A stretch of 64,000 bases of DNA from Kribbella flavida DSM 17836 (GCF_000024345.1 NC_013729.1:5704001-5768000), one strand, 5' to 3'. Positions 36,091-46,616 are shown, numbered from the stretch's first letter. The notes: generated by a model not told the origin, from the letters alone. Made by a program: numbers and translations.

Positions 36091-36119
36091 TCCTATCAAC
36101 CGCGCCTGTGCTGATAGGA
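36091..36119. promoter_or_regulatory. Inverted repeat upstream of the molybdopterin oxidoreductase gene
   Basis: Perfect 8-base arms TCCTATCA (36091-36098) and TGATAGGA (36112-36119), 13-base spacer, ending 17 bases before the ATG. AT-rich relative to surroundings; operator or promoter overlap likely. Confidence 0.5.
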
Positions 36120-36136
36120 CGATTTATGGTTGAAGC

Positions 36137-38398
<2,262 letters not shown>

Positions 38399-39610
38399 AC
38401 CAGGGCTGCAGCACAGCCAGCGTCACGGCCGCCGCAGCGCTGGACAGCCACAGCCCCTCCGGACCGGCGTACTGCAGGAGCTGGGTCACGGTCAGCGGCG
38501 CCACGGTCGTCGCGATGCCCCAGCTCAGGCCGAACACAGCCAGGTACCGGCCCCGGCCGTGGCCGGGCGCGAGACCTGACGCTTGGGTGAGATAGCGCGT
38601 CAGGAGGAAGAGTTCGCCGACACTCCACAGCACAGTGGCAAGCAGGAACACGGTCATGTTCTGCGCGAAGGCGGTGACGACCAGGCCGGCGGCGAGCAGG
38701 CCGTAACCGATCGCGATCGACCGGAAGTCGTCGAGGGACTGCACGCGCAGAAAGCGCTGGGCCAGGATCAGGCTGGCGGCGGACACGGCCAGGATGAAGC
38801 CGGTCCCCGACTCCGGCAGGCCTTGCTCGAGCAGAGTGAGTGGCAGACCGATGATCACCTGCATGTAGATCGTCGCGAAGACGGTGCCGCCGGCCAGCAG
38901 CAGGAGCAGCCGACGGTCTCGCCACACCGCGACCGGAGGCGTCTGCCCGCCGTCCCGCCGTACGTCGGCCGGTAACGCGACCGCGACCAGAACGGCACAG
39001 GCCAAGCAGGTGATCGCGTCCGCGACGAACAGCCAGCGCAGGTCCCAGTGGCTGACCGCGGCAGCGAGCAGCCCGGCCAGGACGCCGGCCGCCGCCATCG
39101 CCGCACCGAGCAGCCCGTACGCCGCCGGCCGGTCCGCGGGCTCGGTGACGTCGGCGATCGTCGCCTGACTGGGCGGCTCGTAGATCTCGAAGGCCAGGCC
39201 GAGCAGCACGGTGGCGAGCACCACGGACCACAGCGTCGAGCTCAGCGCGATCCAGGCCTGGGCGACGGCGCAACTCGTCAGGCCCAGCACGATCGTGCGG
39301 CGGCGACCGAGACGGTCGGCGAGCTGACCGCCGAGCAGCCGGGACGGAACGGTCGCCGCACCGAAGACGGCCAGGATCAGCCCGGCCTCGCCGAGCGACG
39401 CCCCGAACTCGACGACGAGCACCACCCCGAGGAACGGCAGCGTGAACGCGCCGATCCGGTTGACCGCGCGGGCCACGACCAGGATCCACACCGCCCGGGA
39501 CAGACCCCGCCAGGGGCCGGCCAGCGTCGCTGCAGCGCTCATCTCAACTCCATGACTGTCTAAAGCGGTATGGTCAGTCACGCACGACGGTGATGCTACG
39601 GAGGCGAAAC

Positions 39611-40192
39611 ATGACCGGTCAAGTGTCTTTTGATAGTCATACGCGGAATGTGCTGGCCGCTTCGGTCGAGTACGTCAACCGCCTGACGCCCGGGTACTCC
39701 GGCGGCGTACCGTTCGACGCGCCCGCCGACGCGGCGCAAGCCGTCTCCGATGCGCTGGCGGCGATCGGCTACCCACGGCCGTCGGTCCGTACGGCTGACG
39801 CGCGCCGGCTCGCGGCGCTGGCCGCGCGGATGCGCATCGTGTTCGAGGCGGCGCACAGCGGCGATCTCGACCGGGCCGCCGCGGAGATCAACGCACTGCT
39901 GCTCGACACCAACGCGCGGCCGCAGCTAGACCGCAGGGAGAACGGCTGGAGCCTGCACTTCCACGGGCCCGACGACGGCCTCGTCAACGGCTGGGCCGCC
40001 GGTTGCGCGGCCGGCCTGGCGCTCGCGGTGGGCAGCGAGCTCGCCGGCCGGCTGGGCGTGTGCGCAGCGCCGCAGTGCGACCGGGTCTTCGTCGACGTCT
40101 CCCGCAACGGCCAGCGCCGCTTCTGCTCACCGCAGTGCCAGAGCCGGGTCAAGGCGGCCGCTCACCGCGCCCGGCAGTCGCCGACCGAGTGA
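39611..40192 (+). CDS. CGNR zinc finger domain protein
   Basis: 193-aa putative regulator. The N-terminal ABATE-like domain (SFDSHTRNVLAASVEYVNRL ... AALAARMRIVFEAA) precedes the C-terminal zinc finger CAAPQCDRVFVDVSRNGQRR then FCSPQC, with the four Cys spaced as in the CGNR family (the name motif is VSRNGQ here). ATG 39611 has GGAGG at 6 bases. Divergent from an MFS exporter it may regulate (inference). Confidence 0.88.
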   Translation: MTGQVSFDSHTRNVLAASVEYVNRLTPGYSGGVPFDAPADAAQAVSDALAAIGYPRPSVRTADARRLAALAARMRIVFEAAHSGDLDRAAAEINALLLDTNARPQLDRRENGWSLHFHGPDDGLVNGWAAGCAAGLALAVGSELAGRLGVCAAPQCDRVFVDVSRNGQRRFCSPQCQSRVKAAAHRARQSPTE

Positions 40193-40200
40193 CCCCCGGC

Positions 40201-40260
40201 CCTCGCCTGTGAAACCGGGACCTCGCCTGTGAAGCCGGGACCTCGCACCTGAAGCCGGGA
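40201..40260. repeat. 20-base tandem repeat, three copies
   Basis: Three contiguous 20-base units beginning CCTCGCCTGTGAA; copies 1 and 2 differ at one base, copy 3 at two or three. The start of a fourth unit forms the left arm of the following hairpin. Confidence 0.9.
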
Positions 40261-40292
40261 CCTCGGACAGGTTGTGTCCTGTCCGAGGTCCC
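40257..40292. terminator. Bidirectional terminator between CGNR and MMPL genes
   Basis: 14-base-pair perfect stem (40257-40270 with 40279-40292), 8-base loop, in the convergent gap between the two genes. Confidence 0.85.
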
Positions 40293-40322
40293 GACTTGCT
40301 GGTCGAGGTCTCCGAGGCTGAC

Positions 40323-42548
40323 TCAGCCGACCGGAGTCAGCTCACGCTCCTCCGGCGCCTGCGTGACCGCATGCTTCGGCGGCGTCCGCCGAAACCACTT
40401 CGGGGCCCACCAGTTCGCGTCGCCGAGCAGGATCATCGCAGCCGGCAGCACCACGGCCCGGATGATCGTCGCGTCGATCAGGATGGCGACCGCCAGGCCG
40501 ACACCGAGTTGCTTCATGTCCAGCGTGCTCAGCGTGGCGAAGACCGCGAACACCCCGATCATCACCGCCGCCGCGCTGGTCACCACTCCGGCCGAGCTGG
40601 TGATGCCCTCGGCCACCGCCTGCCGGGTCGGCACCCCGCGCAGTACCGCCTCGCGGATCCGGCTGACCACGAACACGTGGTAGTCCATCGACAACCCGAA
40701 CAGCACCACGAAGAGGAACAGTGGCAGCCACGACACCACCGCGCCGTTCGACCGGAAGTCCAGCAACCCCTCGGCCCAGGTGTTTTGAAACACCGCCGTC
40801 ACCACCCCGTACGCCGCGCCGGCGCTGAGCAGGTTCAGCAGGATCGCGGTCACCGCGACCACCACGGACCGGAAGGTCACGATCATCACGATCATCGTCA
40901 GCAGCAGCACGAAGCCGATCACCAGCGGCAGCTTCGACCGGGTGTGCGCCGCGTAGTCCACGTCCGCCGCGACGAACCCGCCGACGGCGTACTCCGCGCC
41001 CGGCACCTGGCCGACCGTCGCCGGCATCAGCTCCTTGCGCAGCTTGGTCAGCGACTCCCGCGCCTGGTCACTGCCCCCCTCGTACGGCGTGGCCACCTCC
41101 AGCACGGTCACCGTGCGGTCCTGCGAGACCCGCGGCTGCTCCAACCCGTCCTGGGCGTACAGCGAATCGCTCTGCACCCGCTTGACCAGGTCGGTCACCG
41201 CCGCCTGGACCGCGGCCTGCTGGTCCGCCGGAGCGCGGACGGCGACCTGGTGGCTGGTGCCCGTGCTCGGGAACTCGGCGGTCAGCCGGTCGTACGCCTG
41301 CATGACCGCGGTGTCCCGCGGCAGGTCCTCGGTGCCCGGGAACTTCAGCGTCATGCCGAGCGCCGGGGCGGCGACCGCGAGCAGTGCGACGACGGAGACC
41401 GTCAGCGTGGCGACCGGGTGCTTCAACGCCGGCTTGAGCACGGCCGGCCAGAAGCGCGGAGCGTCGTTGCGAGCGGTGAGCCGCCACAGCAGCGGGATCC
41501 GCGGGCGGTCCACCCAGCGGCCGAGCTTGGCCAGCACGGCCGGCAGCACGGTCAGCGAGCCGACCACCGCGACCGCGACGACCAGGATCGAGCCGACCGC
41601 GAACGAGGAGAACACCGCGTCCCGGGCCAGGAACAACCCGGCCATCGAGATGATCACCGCCGTACCGGAGACCACGACGGCGTGGCCGGAGGTCGCCGCG
41701 GCGATCTCGACCGCGTCCACGTGGCCGCGGCCCTTGGCCCGTTCCTCACGCTCCCGGCGCAGGTAGAACAACGAGTAGTCGACGCCGACCGCCATGCCGA
41801 TCAGCAGGATGACGCTGTTGACCGCGTCCACCGCCGGTACCAGCTGCGACGCCGCGGCCGACAGCCCGATCGCCGCGGCGACGGCGGACAGGGCCAGCAC
41901 CAACGGCACCGAGGCCGCGATCAGCGCGCCGAACGCGACCAGCAGGATCGCCAGCGTGATCGGCAGGCTGAACATCTCGGCCCGCTTGAAGTCCTCCCCC
42001 AGCGTCTCCTCGAGCGCCTTGCCGATCGACTCGCCGCCGACCTGCTCGACCCGGACGTCCGGATGGTCCTGCTGGACCTTCGCGGTGGTGTCCAGCAACG
42101 GCTGGACCCGGTTCTCGTCGTCGCCGTCCTTCAGGGTGACCCTGACGATCAGCGCTTCCTTGCTCGGCGCGAGGATCGGCTGGGCGACGTCCGCGACCCC
42201 ACCGAGGGCGCGCATCCGCTCCGTCACGACCTTCGCCACCTGCTGGGCCTCGGCCTGGTCGAGCTTGCCGTCCCGGGGCGTGATCAGCACGCTCTCGACG
42301 TCGGGATCGGCGAAGTCGCCGGATTTCACGATCGCGTCGGCGCGGGTCACCTCGCCGATGTCGCCCTCGTTGTCGGACTCCTTGGTCCCGGTGAACGAGC
42401 CGAGCGCGAAGCACGCCGCGACCACGACCACCCACATGCCGATCGCCCGCCACGGATGGGTCGCGCTCCACCGCGCCACCCGGACCGTCAGCTGGCCCCC
42501 CGCTCGACCGGCCCGGCCGTCGGCCCGGCTTCTCGTCTGACCCCTCAT
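40323..42548 (-). CDS. MMPL family (RND-type) transporter
   Basis: 741-aa transporter with two internally repeated halves: helix 1 (MWVVVVAACFALGSFTG), a large external domain, then five helices, and the same again. MMPL signatures include GMAVGVDYSLFYLRREREER and the second-half GLSMDYHVFVVSRIREA, whose Asp residues take part in proton relay. Exports lipids or hydrophobic compounds in this family. ATG 42548 has AGGAA upstream. It is alone in its transcription unit; the 243 bases upstream hold only a short hairpin. Confidence 0.93.
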   Translation of the reverse strand: MRGQTRSRADGRAGRAGGQLTVRVARWSATHPWRAIGMWVVVVAACFALGSFTGTKESDNEGDIGEVTRADAIVKSGDFADPDVESVLITPRDGKLDQAEAQQVAKVVTERMRALGGVADVAQPILAPSKEALIVRVTLKDGDDENRVQPLLDTTAKVQQDHPDVRVEQVGGESIGKALEETLGEDFKRAEMFSLPITLAILLVAFGALIAASVPLVLALSAVAAAIGLSAAASQLVPAVDAVNSVILLIGMAVGVDYSLFYLRREREERAKGRGHVDAVEIAAATSGHAVVVSGTAVIISMAGLFLARDAVFSSFAVGSILVVAVAVVGSLTVLPAVLAKLGRWVDRPRIPLLWRLTARNDAPRFWPAVLKPALKHPVATLTVSVVALLAVAAPALGMTLKFPGTEDLPRDTAVMQAYDRLTAEFPSTGTSHQVAVRAPADQQAAVQAAVTDLVKRVQSDSLYAQDGLEQPRVSQDRTVTVLEVATPYEGGSDQARESLTKLRKELMPATVGQVPGAEYAVGGFVAADVDYAAHTRSKLPLVIGFVLLLTMIVMIVTFRSVVVAVTAILLNLLSAGAAYGVVTAVFQNTWAEGLLDFRSNGAVVSWLPLFLFVVLFGLSMDYHVFVVSRIREAVLRGVPTRQAVAEGITSSAGVVTSAAAVMIGVFAVFATLSTLDMKQLGVGLAVAILIDATIIRAVVLPAAMILLGDANWWAPKWFRRTPPKHAVTQAPEERELTPVG

Positions 42549-42693
42549 CTGGCTTCCTACCCCTCTGCGCCCCCACCGGCGCCCCACCAGCGGGGCCTGA
42601 CGCCGCCGCTGCGATGGCCTCAGCCTCCCGTTCGGGACACCGCCGCGACCATGCAGGAGACCACCGACTTCACCCTGGGGTCAGCCCCACCCG

Positions 42694-42715
42694 CCCCTGG
42701 GCGAAACCCCAGGGG
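42694..42715 (-). terminator. Short hairpin after the M48 peptidase gene
   Basis: 8-base-pair stem CCCCTGGG / CCCAGGGG with 6-base loop, 76 bases downstream of the M48-like gene stop. Probable but weaker terminator. Confidence 0.55.
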
Positions 42716-42790
42716 CACCCCTGCGGCGCGCCTCCGGACGGCGTACTGCGCGCGCCCGCGCCGCCGGACTCGCGGGCGGGAGGGCTGGAA

Positions 42791-43327
42791 TCAGAAGTCG
42801 TCGAGCGTGAGGCCGGCGGCGGCGGAGACACCTTCGAGATAGCCTTCGGCGCGCTCGGCCTTGGGGTAGCGGTGGACCAGTTCCCAGAAGGCGGCGTTGT
42901 GCGAGGCCTCGACCAGGTGGGCCAGCTCGTGCACCAGCACGTAGTCGACCACCCAGGTCGGCATCGACTGCAGCCGGGTCGACAACCGGATCGAGCGGTC
43001 CGCCGGAGTGCAGGAACCCCACCGTCTGTTTTGGTTCGAAACCCAGCGGACAGACGCAGGTTCGGGCACCTCGGGGAGGTGGCGACACGCTAGTTCGTGT
43101 GCTCTGGCCAACAATTTTTCGTCCGACACGCGGGACTTGCTGCGCTGCCGCTCGAGCCGCTGGAGCATGGTTTCCACCCAGCGCGCCTCCTCCGCGGCGG
43201 ACAGCCGGTCGGGCATCAGCACGACCACCCGTTCGCCGTCGCGGTACGCGCTCACGGTCCGCTTGCGCCGCTTGCTGCGCCGGATGTCGACGTACGGCGG
43301 GATCGGGCGCGGTGGAGAGTCGGCCAT
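42791..43327 (-). CDS. M48-type metal-dependent hydrolase, YgjP/SprT-like (DUF45)
   Basis: 178-aa cytoplasmic metallopeptidase-like protein of the YgjP family. Zinc motif VLVHELAHLVEASHNAAFWEL (HELxH then downstream H), preceded by QNRRWGSCTPADRSIRLSTRL, the other family signature. ATG 43327 begins MADSPPRPIPP. Function uncertain; some YgjP proteins are associated with restriction or RNA-processing loci. Its upstream region is the long DUF5679 divergent leader. Confidence 0.92.
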   Translation of the reverse strand: MADSPPRPIPPYVDIRRSKRRKRTVSAYRDGERVVVLMPDRLSAAEEARWVETMLQRLERQRSKSRVSDEKLLARAHELACRHLPEVPEPASVRWVSNQNRRWGSCTPADRSIRLSTRLQSMPTWVVDYVLVHELAHLVEASHNAAFWELVHRYPKAERAEGYLEGVSAAAGLTLDDF

Positions 43328-43456
43328 AGGGCAAACCGTAGCGCCCGAATCCCCCAACTTTCTTCCGTCCACATCCTGTGCACGGACGTTTTCGCAGGTC
43401 AGACCGCTTCTGGCGAGACGCTGGACGTCCGTTGTTCACATCCTGTTCCCCCGTCC

Positions 43457-43520
43457 GTCCACAGCGTCGTCCGGCGCGCCCCACAGGTTGCCCACAGGGT
43501 TATCCACAGGGGTGGACAAC
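43457..43520. other. Cluster of DnaA-box-like sequences
   Basis: TTATCCACA (43500-43508) is a perfect DnaA box; GTTGTCCAC on the minus strand (43512-43520) and three further CCACAG words lie within 64 bases. The tract may be a DnaA-binding cluster but is not in an origin context. Confidence 0.4.
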
Positions 43521-43526
43521 CCGGAC

Positions 43527-43555
43527 TTGCCAGCGCGCCGGGCGCCTTCTAGCGT
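43527..43555 (+). promoter_or_regulatory. Housekeeping-type promoter for the structured leader
   Basis: TTGCCA (43527-43532), 17-base spacer, TAGCGT (43550-43555): good match to actinobacterial sigma-70 promoters. The predicted start (about 43562) coincides with the first base of the hairpin arm at 43563. Confidence 0.6.
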
Positions 43556-43562
43556 CGGTGGC

Positions 43563-43641
43563 AACAGGCTCCCGGATTGCCTCCGGGGCTGCTCGGAGGG
43601 GAAGCCGAGCGGTTCCGCAGGCGGATCACCGGGAGCCTGTT
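43563..43641 (+). ncRNA. Candidate structured RNA, long hairpin at predicted transcript 5' end
   Basis: Arms 43563-43575 and 43629-43641 are perfectly complementary over 13 bases and enclose a further stem-loop (43591-43596 with 43605-43610) and a GCCT/AGGC pairing. It begins at the expected transcription start of the promoter at 43527. It matches no RNA family I can recall. Confidence 0.45.
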
Positions 43642-43716
43642 CCGTGCCGGGACCGATCTCGGAAAAGGGTTTCCACGCGGCACGCGGACCGACAGGTGCG
43701 CTTGAGCCACGCTCAG

Positions 43717-43810
43717 CCTGCCGTAGGGTGAATCCCGACTGGGCCGAACGGCCTCACGGCAGGACGGTCTGCCGTTAGCATCCACGACGGCCTGGGACGA
43801 AACGTCCCGG
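43717..43810 (+). ncRNA. Candidate structured 5' leader of the DUF5679 gene
   Basis: P1 43717-43724/43756-43763 (CCTGCCGT with ACGGCAGG) encloses two small hairpins (GGG/CCC and GGCC/GGCC), forming a possible three-way junction; it is followed by ACGG/CCGT (43764-43775) and GGGACG/CGTCCC (43794-43808). It ends 14 bases before the AAGGAGA ribosome site. Confidence 0.45.
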
Positions 43811-43838
43811 CTGGTATCAGAGCAAGGAGAGGGCCCTC

Positions 43839-43997
43839 ATGGCAGAGACCTGGAGCGGCGAGTTCTACTGCGTCAAGTGCAAGGCCAAGCGCACCGCCGA
43901 CGGCGAGGTCAAGGTCAACGACAAGGGCACGCGCATGGCCAAGGCCAAGTGCCCCGAGTGCGGTACGAACCTGAACCGGATCCTCGGCAAGGCCTGA
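43839..43997 (+). CDS. DUF5679 small zinc-ribbon protein
   Basis: 52-aa protein of the DUF5679 family, conserved in actinobacteria. Two CxxC knuckles (FYCVKCKAK and AKCPECGTN) form a zinc ribbon; the sequence between is basic and Lys-rich. AAGGAGA is 8 bases before the ATG. Function unknown; size and ribbon suggest RNA or ribosome contact (speculation). Followed by a UUCG-capped terminator, so it is monocistronic with a leader of about 275 bases. Confidence 0.88.
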   Translation: MAETWSGEFYCVKCKAKRTADGEVKVNDKGTRMAKAKCPECGTNLNRILGKA

Positions 43998-44011
43998 CGC
44001 ACCAAGTCGTA

Positions 44012-44047
44012 GGGGCGGTGGTCCGGCTTCGGCCGGGCCACCGCCCC
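44012..44047 (+). terminator. Terminator after the DUF5679 gene
   Basis: Ten-base stem GGGGCGGTGG/CCACCGCCCC extended inward by CCGGC/GCCGG closing a TTCG tetraloop; begins 15 bases after the stop. Confidence 0.85.
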
Positions 44048-44126
44048 TCGTCGTCCGGCGGCCGATCGGGGACGCGCCGGCGCCCCCGCCGGGGTGCGCA
44101 TTTGGGTCGACCGACAGAATGGGGAC

Positions 44127-45443
44127 GTGTCCGACCTCCCCCGCAAGGCGCTGAGCCGTACCGCGAAGCTCGCCAGCCTCCCGCTCGGTGCCGCCGGGCG
44201 CGCGACGCTCGGGCTGGGCAAACGGATCGGCGGTGCGCCCGCCGAGGCGGTGATGGCCGAGTTCCAGCGCCGGACCGCCGACCAGCTGTTCTCCGTCCTG
44301 GGCGAGCTCAAGGGCGGCGCGATGAAGTTCGGCCAGATGCTGAGCCTGATGGAATCCGCGATGCCGGAGGAGTTCGCGGCGCCGTACCGGGCGACACTGA
44401 CGAAACTGCAGGACTCCGCACCACCGATGCCGGCCGCGACCGTGCACACGATCCTGTCCCGCGAGCTCGGCAAGCGCTGGCGCGACCGGTTCACCGAGTT
44501 CGACGACAAGCCGGCCGCCGCCGCGTCGATCGGCCAGGTGCACCGGGGCGTGCTCAAGGACGGCCGCGAGGTCGCGGTGAAGCTGCAGTACCCCGGTGCC
44601 GCGGAGGCGCTGCGGGCCGACCTGCGCCAGCTCGGCCGGTTCGCCCGGACGTTCGGCACGATGGTGCCCGGCCTCGACATGAAGCCGCTGATCGCGGAGC
44701 TGCAGGAGCGGATCGGCGAGGAGCTCGACTACGACCGCGAGGCCCAGGCGCAGCAGCAGTACGCCGACGCGTTCAAGGGGCACCCCGAGTTCCTGGTGCC
44801 GCGGGTGGTGAAGCACTCCCCCACCGTGATCGTGTCCGAGTGGATCGAGGGCCGGCCACTGTCGTCGGTGATCGCCGACGGCACCCAGCAGGAGCGCGAC
44901 GAGATCGGGCTGAAGTACGTCCGGTTCATGTTCAGCGGTCCCCGGCTGGCCGGGCTGCTGCACTCCGACCCGCACCCGGGCAACTTCCGGGTCCTGGAGG
45001 ACGGCCGGCTCGGCGTGGTCGACTTCGGACTCTGCGCCCGGCTGCCCGACGGCCTACCGCCGGCGATCGGTCAGCTACTGCGCATCTCGCTGAACGGCGA
45101 CGGCGCGGCGGTGCTCGAAGGCCTGCGCGCCGAAGGCTTCATCAAGCCGCGGATGGAGATCGACCCGGACCAGCTGATGGACTACCTGGCCCCGTTCGCG
45201 GAGCCGGCCCGCGCCGACACGTTCCAGTTCAGCCGCGCCTGGATGCGCGAGCAGGCAAACCGCACCGGCGACTTCCGCTCCCCCAACGCGTCCCTGGCGC
45301 TGCGGCTCAACATGCCGCCGTCGTACCTGCTCATCCACCGCGTCTGGATCGGCGGCATCGCCGTGCTGTCCCAGCTGGAGGCCAAAGCGCCGTTCCGCGA
45401 GGTGCTGGAGGAGTTCCTGCCCGGCTTCACCGACGAGGACTAG
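44127..45443 (+). CDS. ABC1/UbiB-family atypical kinase (AarF-like)
   Basis: 438-aa protein-kinase-like protein. Seen: GGAMKFGQMLSLMESAMPEEF (the KxGQ motif replaces a Gly loop, residues about 62-80), AAASIGQVHRGVLKDGREVAVKLQYPG (Ala-rich loop and the catalytic Lys, in parts), EELDYDREAQAQ, and the DPHPGNF and VDFG motifs. Start GTG at 44127 (VSDLPRKALSRTAK) is preferred to an upstream ATG lacking coding bias. Function in quinone or lipid metabolism is inferred from UbiB; syntenic with Rv3197. Confidence 0.93.
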   Translation: MSDLPRKALSRTAKLASLPLGAAGRATLGLGKRIGGAPAEAVMAEFQRRTADQLFSVLGELKGGAMKFGQMLSLMESAMPEEFAAPYRATLTKLQDSAPPMPAATVHTILSRELGKRWRDRFTEFDDKPAAAASIGQVHRGVLKDGREVAVKLQYPGAAEALRADLRQLGRFARTFGTMVPGLDMKPLIAELQERIGEELDYDREAQAQQQYADAFKGHPEFLVPRVVKHSPTVIVSEWIEGRPLSSVIADGTQQERDEIGLKYVRFMFSGPRLAGLLHSDPHPGNFRVLEDGRLGVVDFGLCARLPDGLPPAIGQLLRISLNGDGAAVLEGLRAEGFIKPRMEIDPDQLMDYLAPFAEPARADTFQFSRAWMREQANRTGDFRSPNASLALRLNMPPSYLLIHRVWIGGIAVLSQLEAKAPFREVLEEFLPGFTDED

Positions 45444-45458
45444 GCACGGCCCTGAGCC

Positions 45459-45638
45459 TCACCACCAGGCGCTGTCGAGCTTGCCCTCGATGCTGCGGAC
45501 GTTCTCCCGGGCGCAGCGGTCGCAGTACACGAGCCGACGGCCGTTCTCGACCGACGTCATCCAGGTGATCGGTACGTCGCCGCCCTCTGCCCGCTGACCA
45601 CAGAGCGCGCAGACCGGCGCCGCGTCAGGCGCGGACAC
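45459..45638 (-). CDS. Small zinc-ribbon protein (59 aa)
   Basis: GTG start with AAGGA upstream (45638). Contains CALCG (about 10-14) and CDRCA (about 39-43), a Cys4 zinc ribbon, and ends EGKLDSAWW. No family name is known to me. Converges on the ABC1 gene with 15 bases between. Confidence 0.7.
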   Translation of the reverse strand: MSAPDAAPVCALCGQRAEGGDVPITWMTSVENGRRLVYCDRCARENVRSIEGKLDSAWW

Positions 45639-45715
45639 GGTTGCTGTCCTTCGAGAACATGGCGGAGATCGTACTCTTCGGCGGACGGTCGGGCGGAGGG
45701 CCGGATCACTGCGTC

Positions 45716-45930
45716 GAAGCGGCGCCGACAACAACCCGCCCAGCCGAAGCCTCGCCGCGCCGAAGCCCCGCCTAGGGAAAGCGTCGCCGAGGCGAGCACC
45801 GGCCCGCTGAAGCGCTGCCGAGGCGAGCGCCGCCTCGACCGAAGCGCTGCCGCGGCCGGCACCGGCCCGCACCGACCCGGCCGAAGCGTCGCCGATGCCA
45901 GCCCCGACCCGGCCGAAGCGCTGCCGCGGC
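45716..45930. repeat. Degenerate short repeats starting (C)GAAGC
   Basis: About eight imperfect units of roughly 20-40 bases, each beginning CGAAGC(G/C) followed by a (C/T)GCCG word. Confidence 0.6.
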
Positions 45931-46322
45931 CAGCCCCGGCTTGGACTACGCGTCGGCCCGGCCTGCTGACGGGATCGCCCCGGCCCAGCGCATCTGAGGG
46001 GAGATCCCCTCAGCAGGTGGGTTCTCCCTCGGTTTGTCCGGCCCATAAGCCACAACTTGGAGGGTTCTCCCCCGAAGTGGTGGCCTCGGCTGGATGCGGG
46101 GAGGTGCAGCTTCGGCGTGCGCGCCAGTTCGGAGCGGACCACAGGCGCCCAACCTCACCGCCCGGCCACGACCTCGACGCCGACACGGTAGGTGCGCCGC
46201 TCGCCCGACTCGACCCGGCGACCGACGTAACCAGCCGAGCGACGCCGCCCCGCCGCCCACGGCGAATGACCTCGCACCCCGCGACCACCGTCTCTCGCCA
46301 ACCGGACGACGCAGGAGCCCGC

Positions 46323-46434
46323 GCTCCGGGTGGGCGGGAGCAGTCCCCGCGCTCCGGGTGGGCGGGAGCAGTCCCCGCGCTCCGGGTGGGCGGGAGCAGT
46401 CCCCGCGCTCCGGGTGGGTAGGAGCAGTCCCCGC
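46323..46434. repeat. 28-base tandem repeat, four copies
   Basis: Units at 46323, 46351, 46379 and 46407, each starting GCTCCGGGTGGG; copies 1-3 are identical and copy 4 differs at two bases (GTAG for GCGG). Head to tail with no spacers, so not CRISPR. Confidence 0.93.
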
Positions 46435-46471
46435 GCGAGCGACAGCGAGCAGAAGCGGGACTGCGTGGGCC

Positions 46472-46513
46472 GAAGTACCAGCCGACAAACAGGAAGTACC
46501 AGCCGACAAACAG
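46472..46513. repeat. 21-base tandem repeat, two copies
   Basis: Two identical contiguous copies (46472-46492 and 46493-46513) beginning GAAGTACCAGCCGACAAAC, 38 bases after the 28-base array. Confidence 0.93.
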
Positions 46514-46519
46514 CACGAA

Positions 46520-46546
46520 GGGCGGCATCCGAACTGGATGCCGCCC
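46520..46546. terminator. Hairpin in the repeat tract
   Basis: 11-base-pair perfect stem (46520-46530 with 46536-46546), 5-base loop, six bases after the 21-base repeat pair. Confidence 0.55.
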
Positions 46547-46616
46547 CTCGGGCAGCTCGGGCGTGCAGCGCTCCGTCCCCTGTGCCGGGGCTGCACGGCG
46601 AGCTGGGATGCGGTCG

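Larger units (their letters stand above)
43328..43838. other. 510-base divergent intergenic region with promoter, DnaA-box-like words and RNA hairpins
   Basis: Both flanking genes point away from this region, so its several strong hairpins cannot be their terminators. Contents are listed as separate features (43457-43520, 43527-43555, 43563-43641, 43717-43810). Confidence 0.7.

Noticed and set aside
40272..42842. 856-codon + strand frame opposite the MMPL transporter
   Set aside because: Arg/His/Gln-rich shadow; the minus strand has MMPL motifs.
43563..43641. Terminator for the flanking genes
   Set aside because: The M48 and DUF5679 genes are divergent, so no transcript ends here.
43563..43838. 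RNase P RNA, tmRNA, SRP RNA or cobalamin/c-di-AMP riboswitch in the DUF5679 leader
   Set aside because: None of the conserved core sequences of these RNAs that I know is present.
46323..46434. CRISPR array
   Set aside because: Repeats are head to tail without spacers and no cas gene is present.
46010..46528. 172-codon minus-strand frame in the repeat tract beginning MPPFVLFVGWYF
   Set aside because: Its content is created by the 21- and 28-base repeats; no ribosome site, no consistent codon bias and no recognisable domain.
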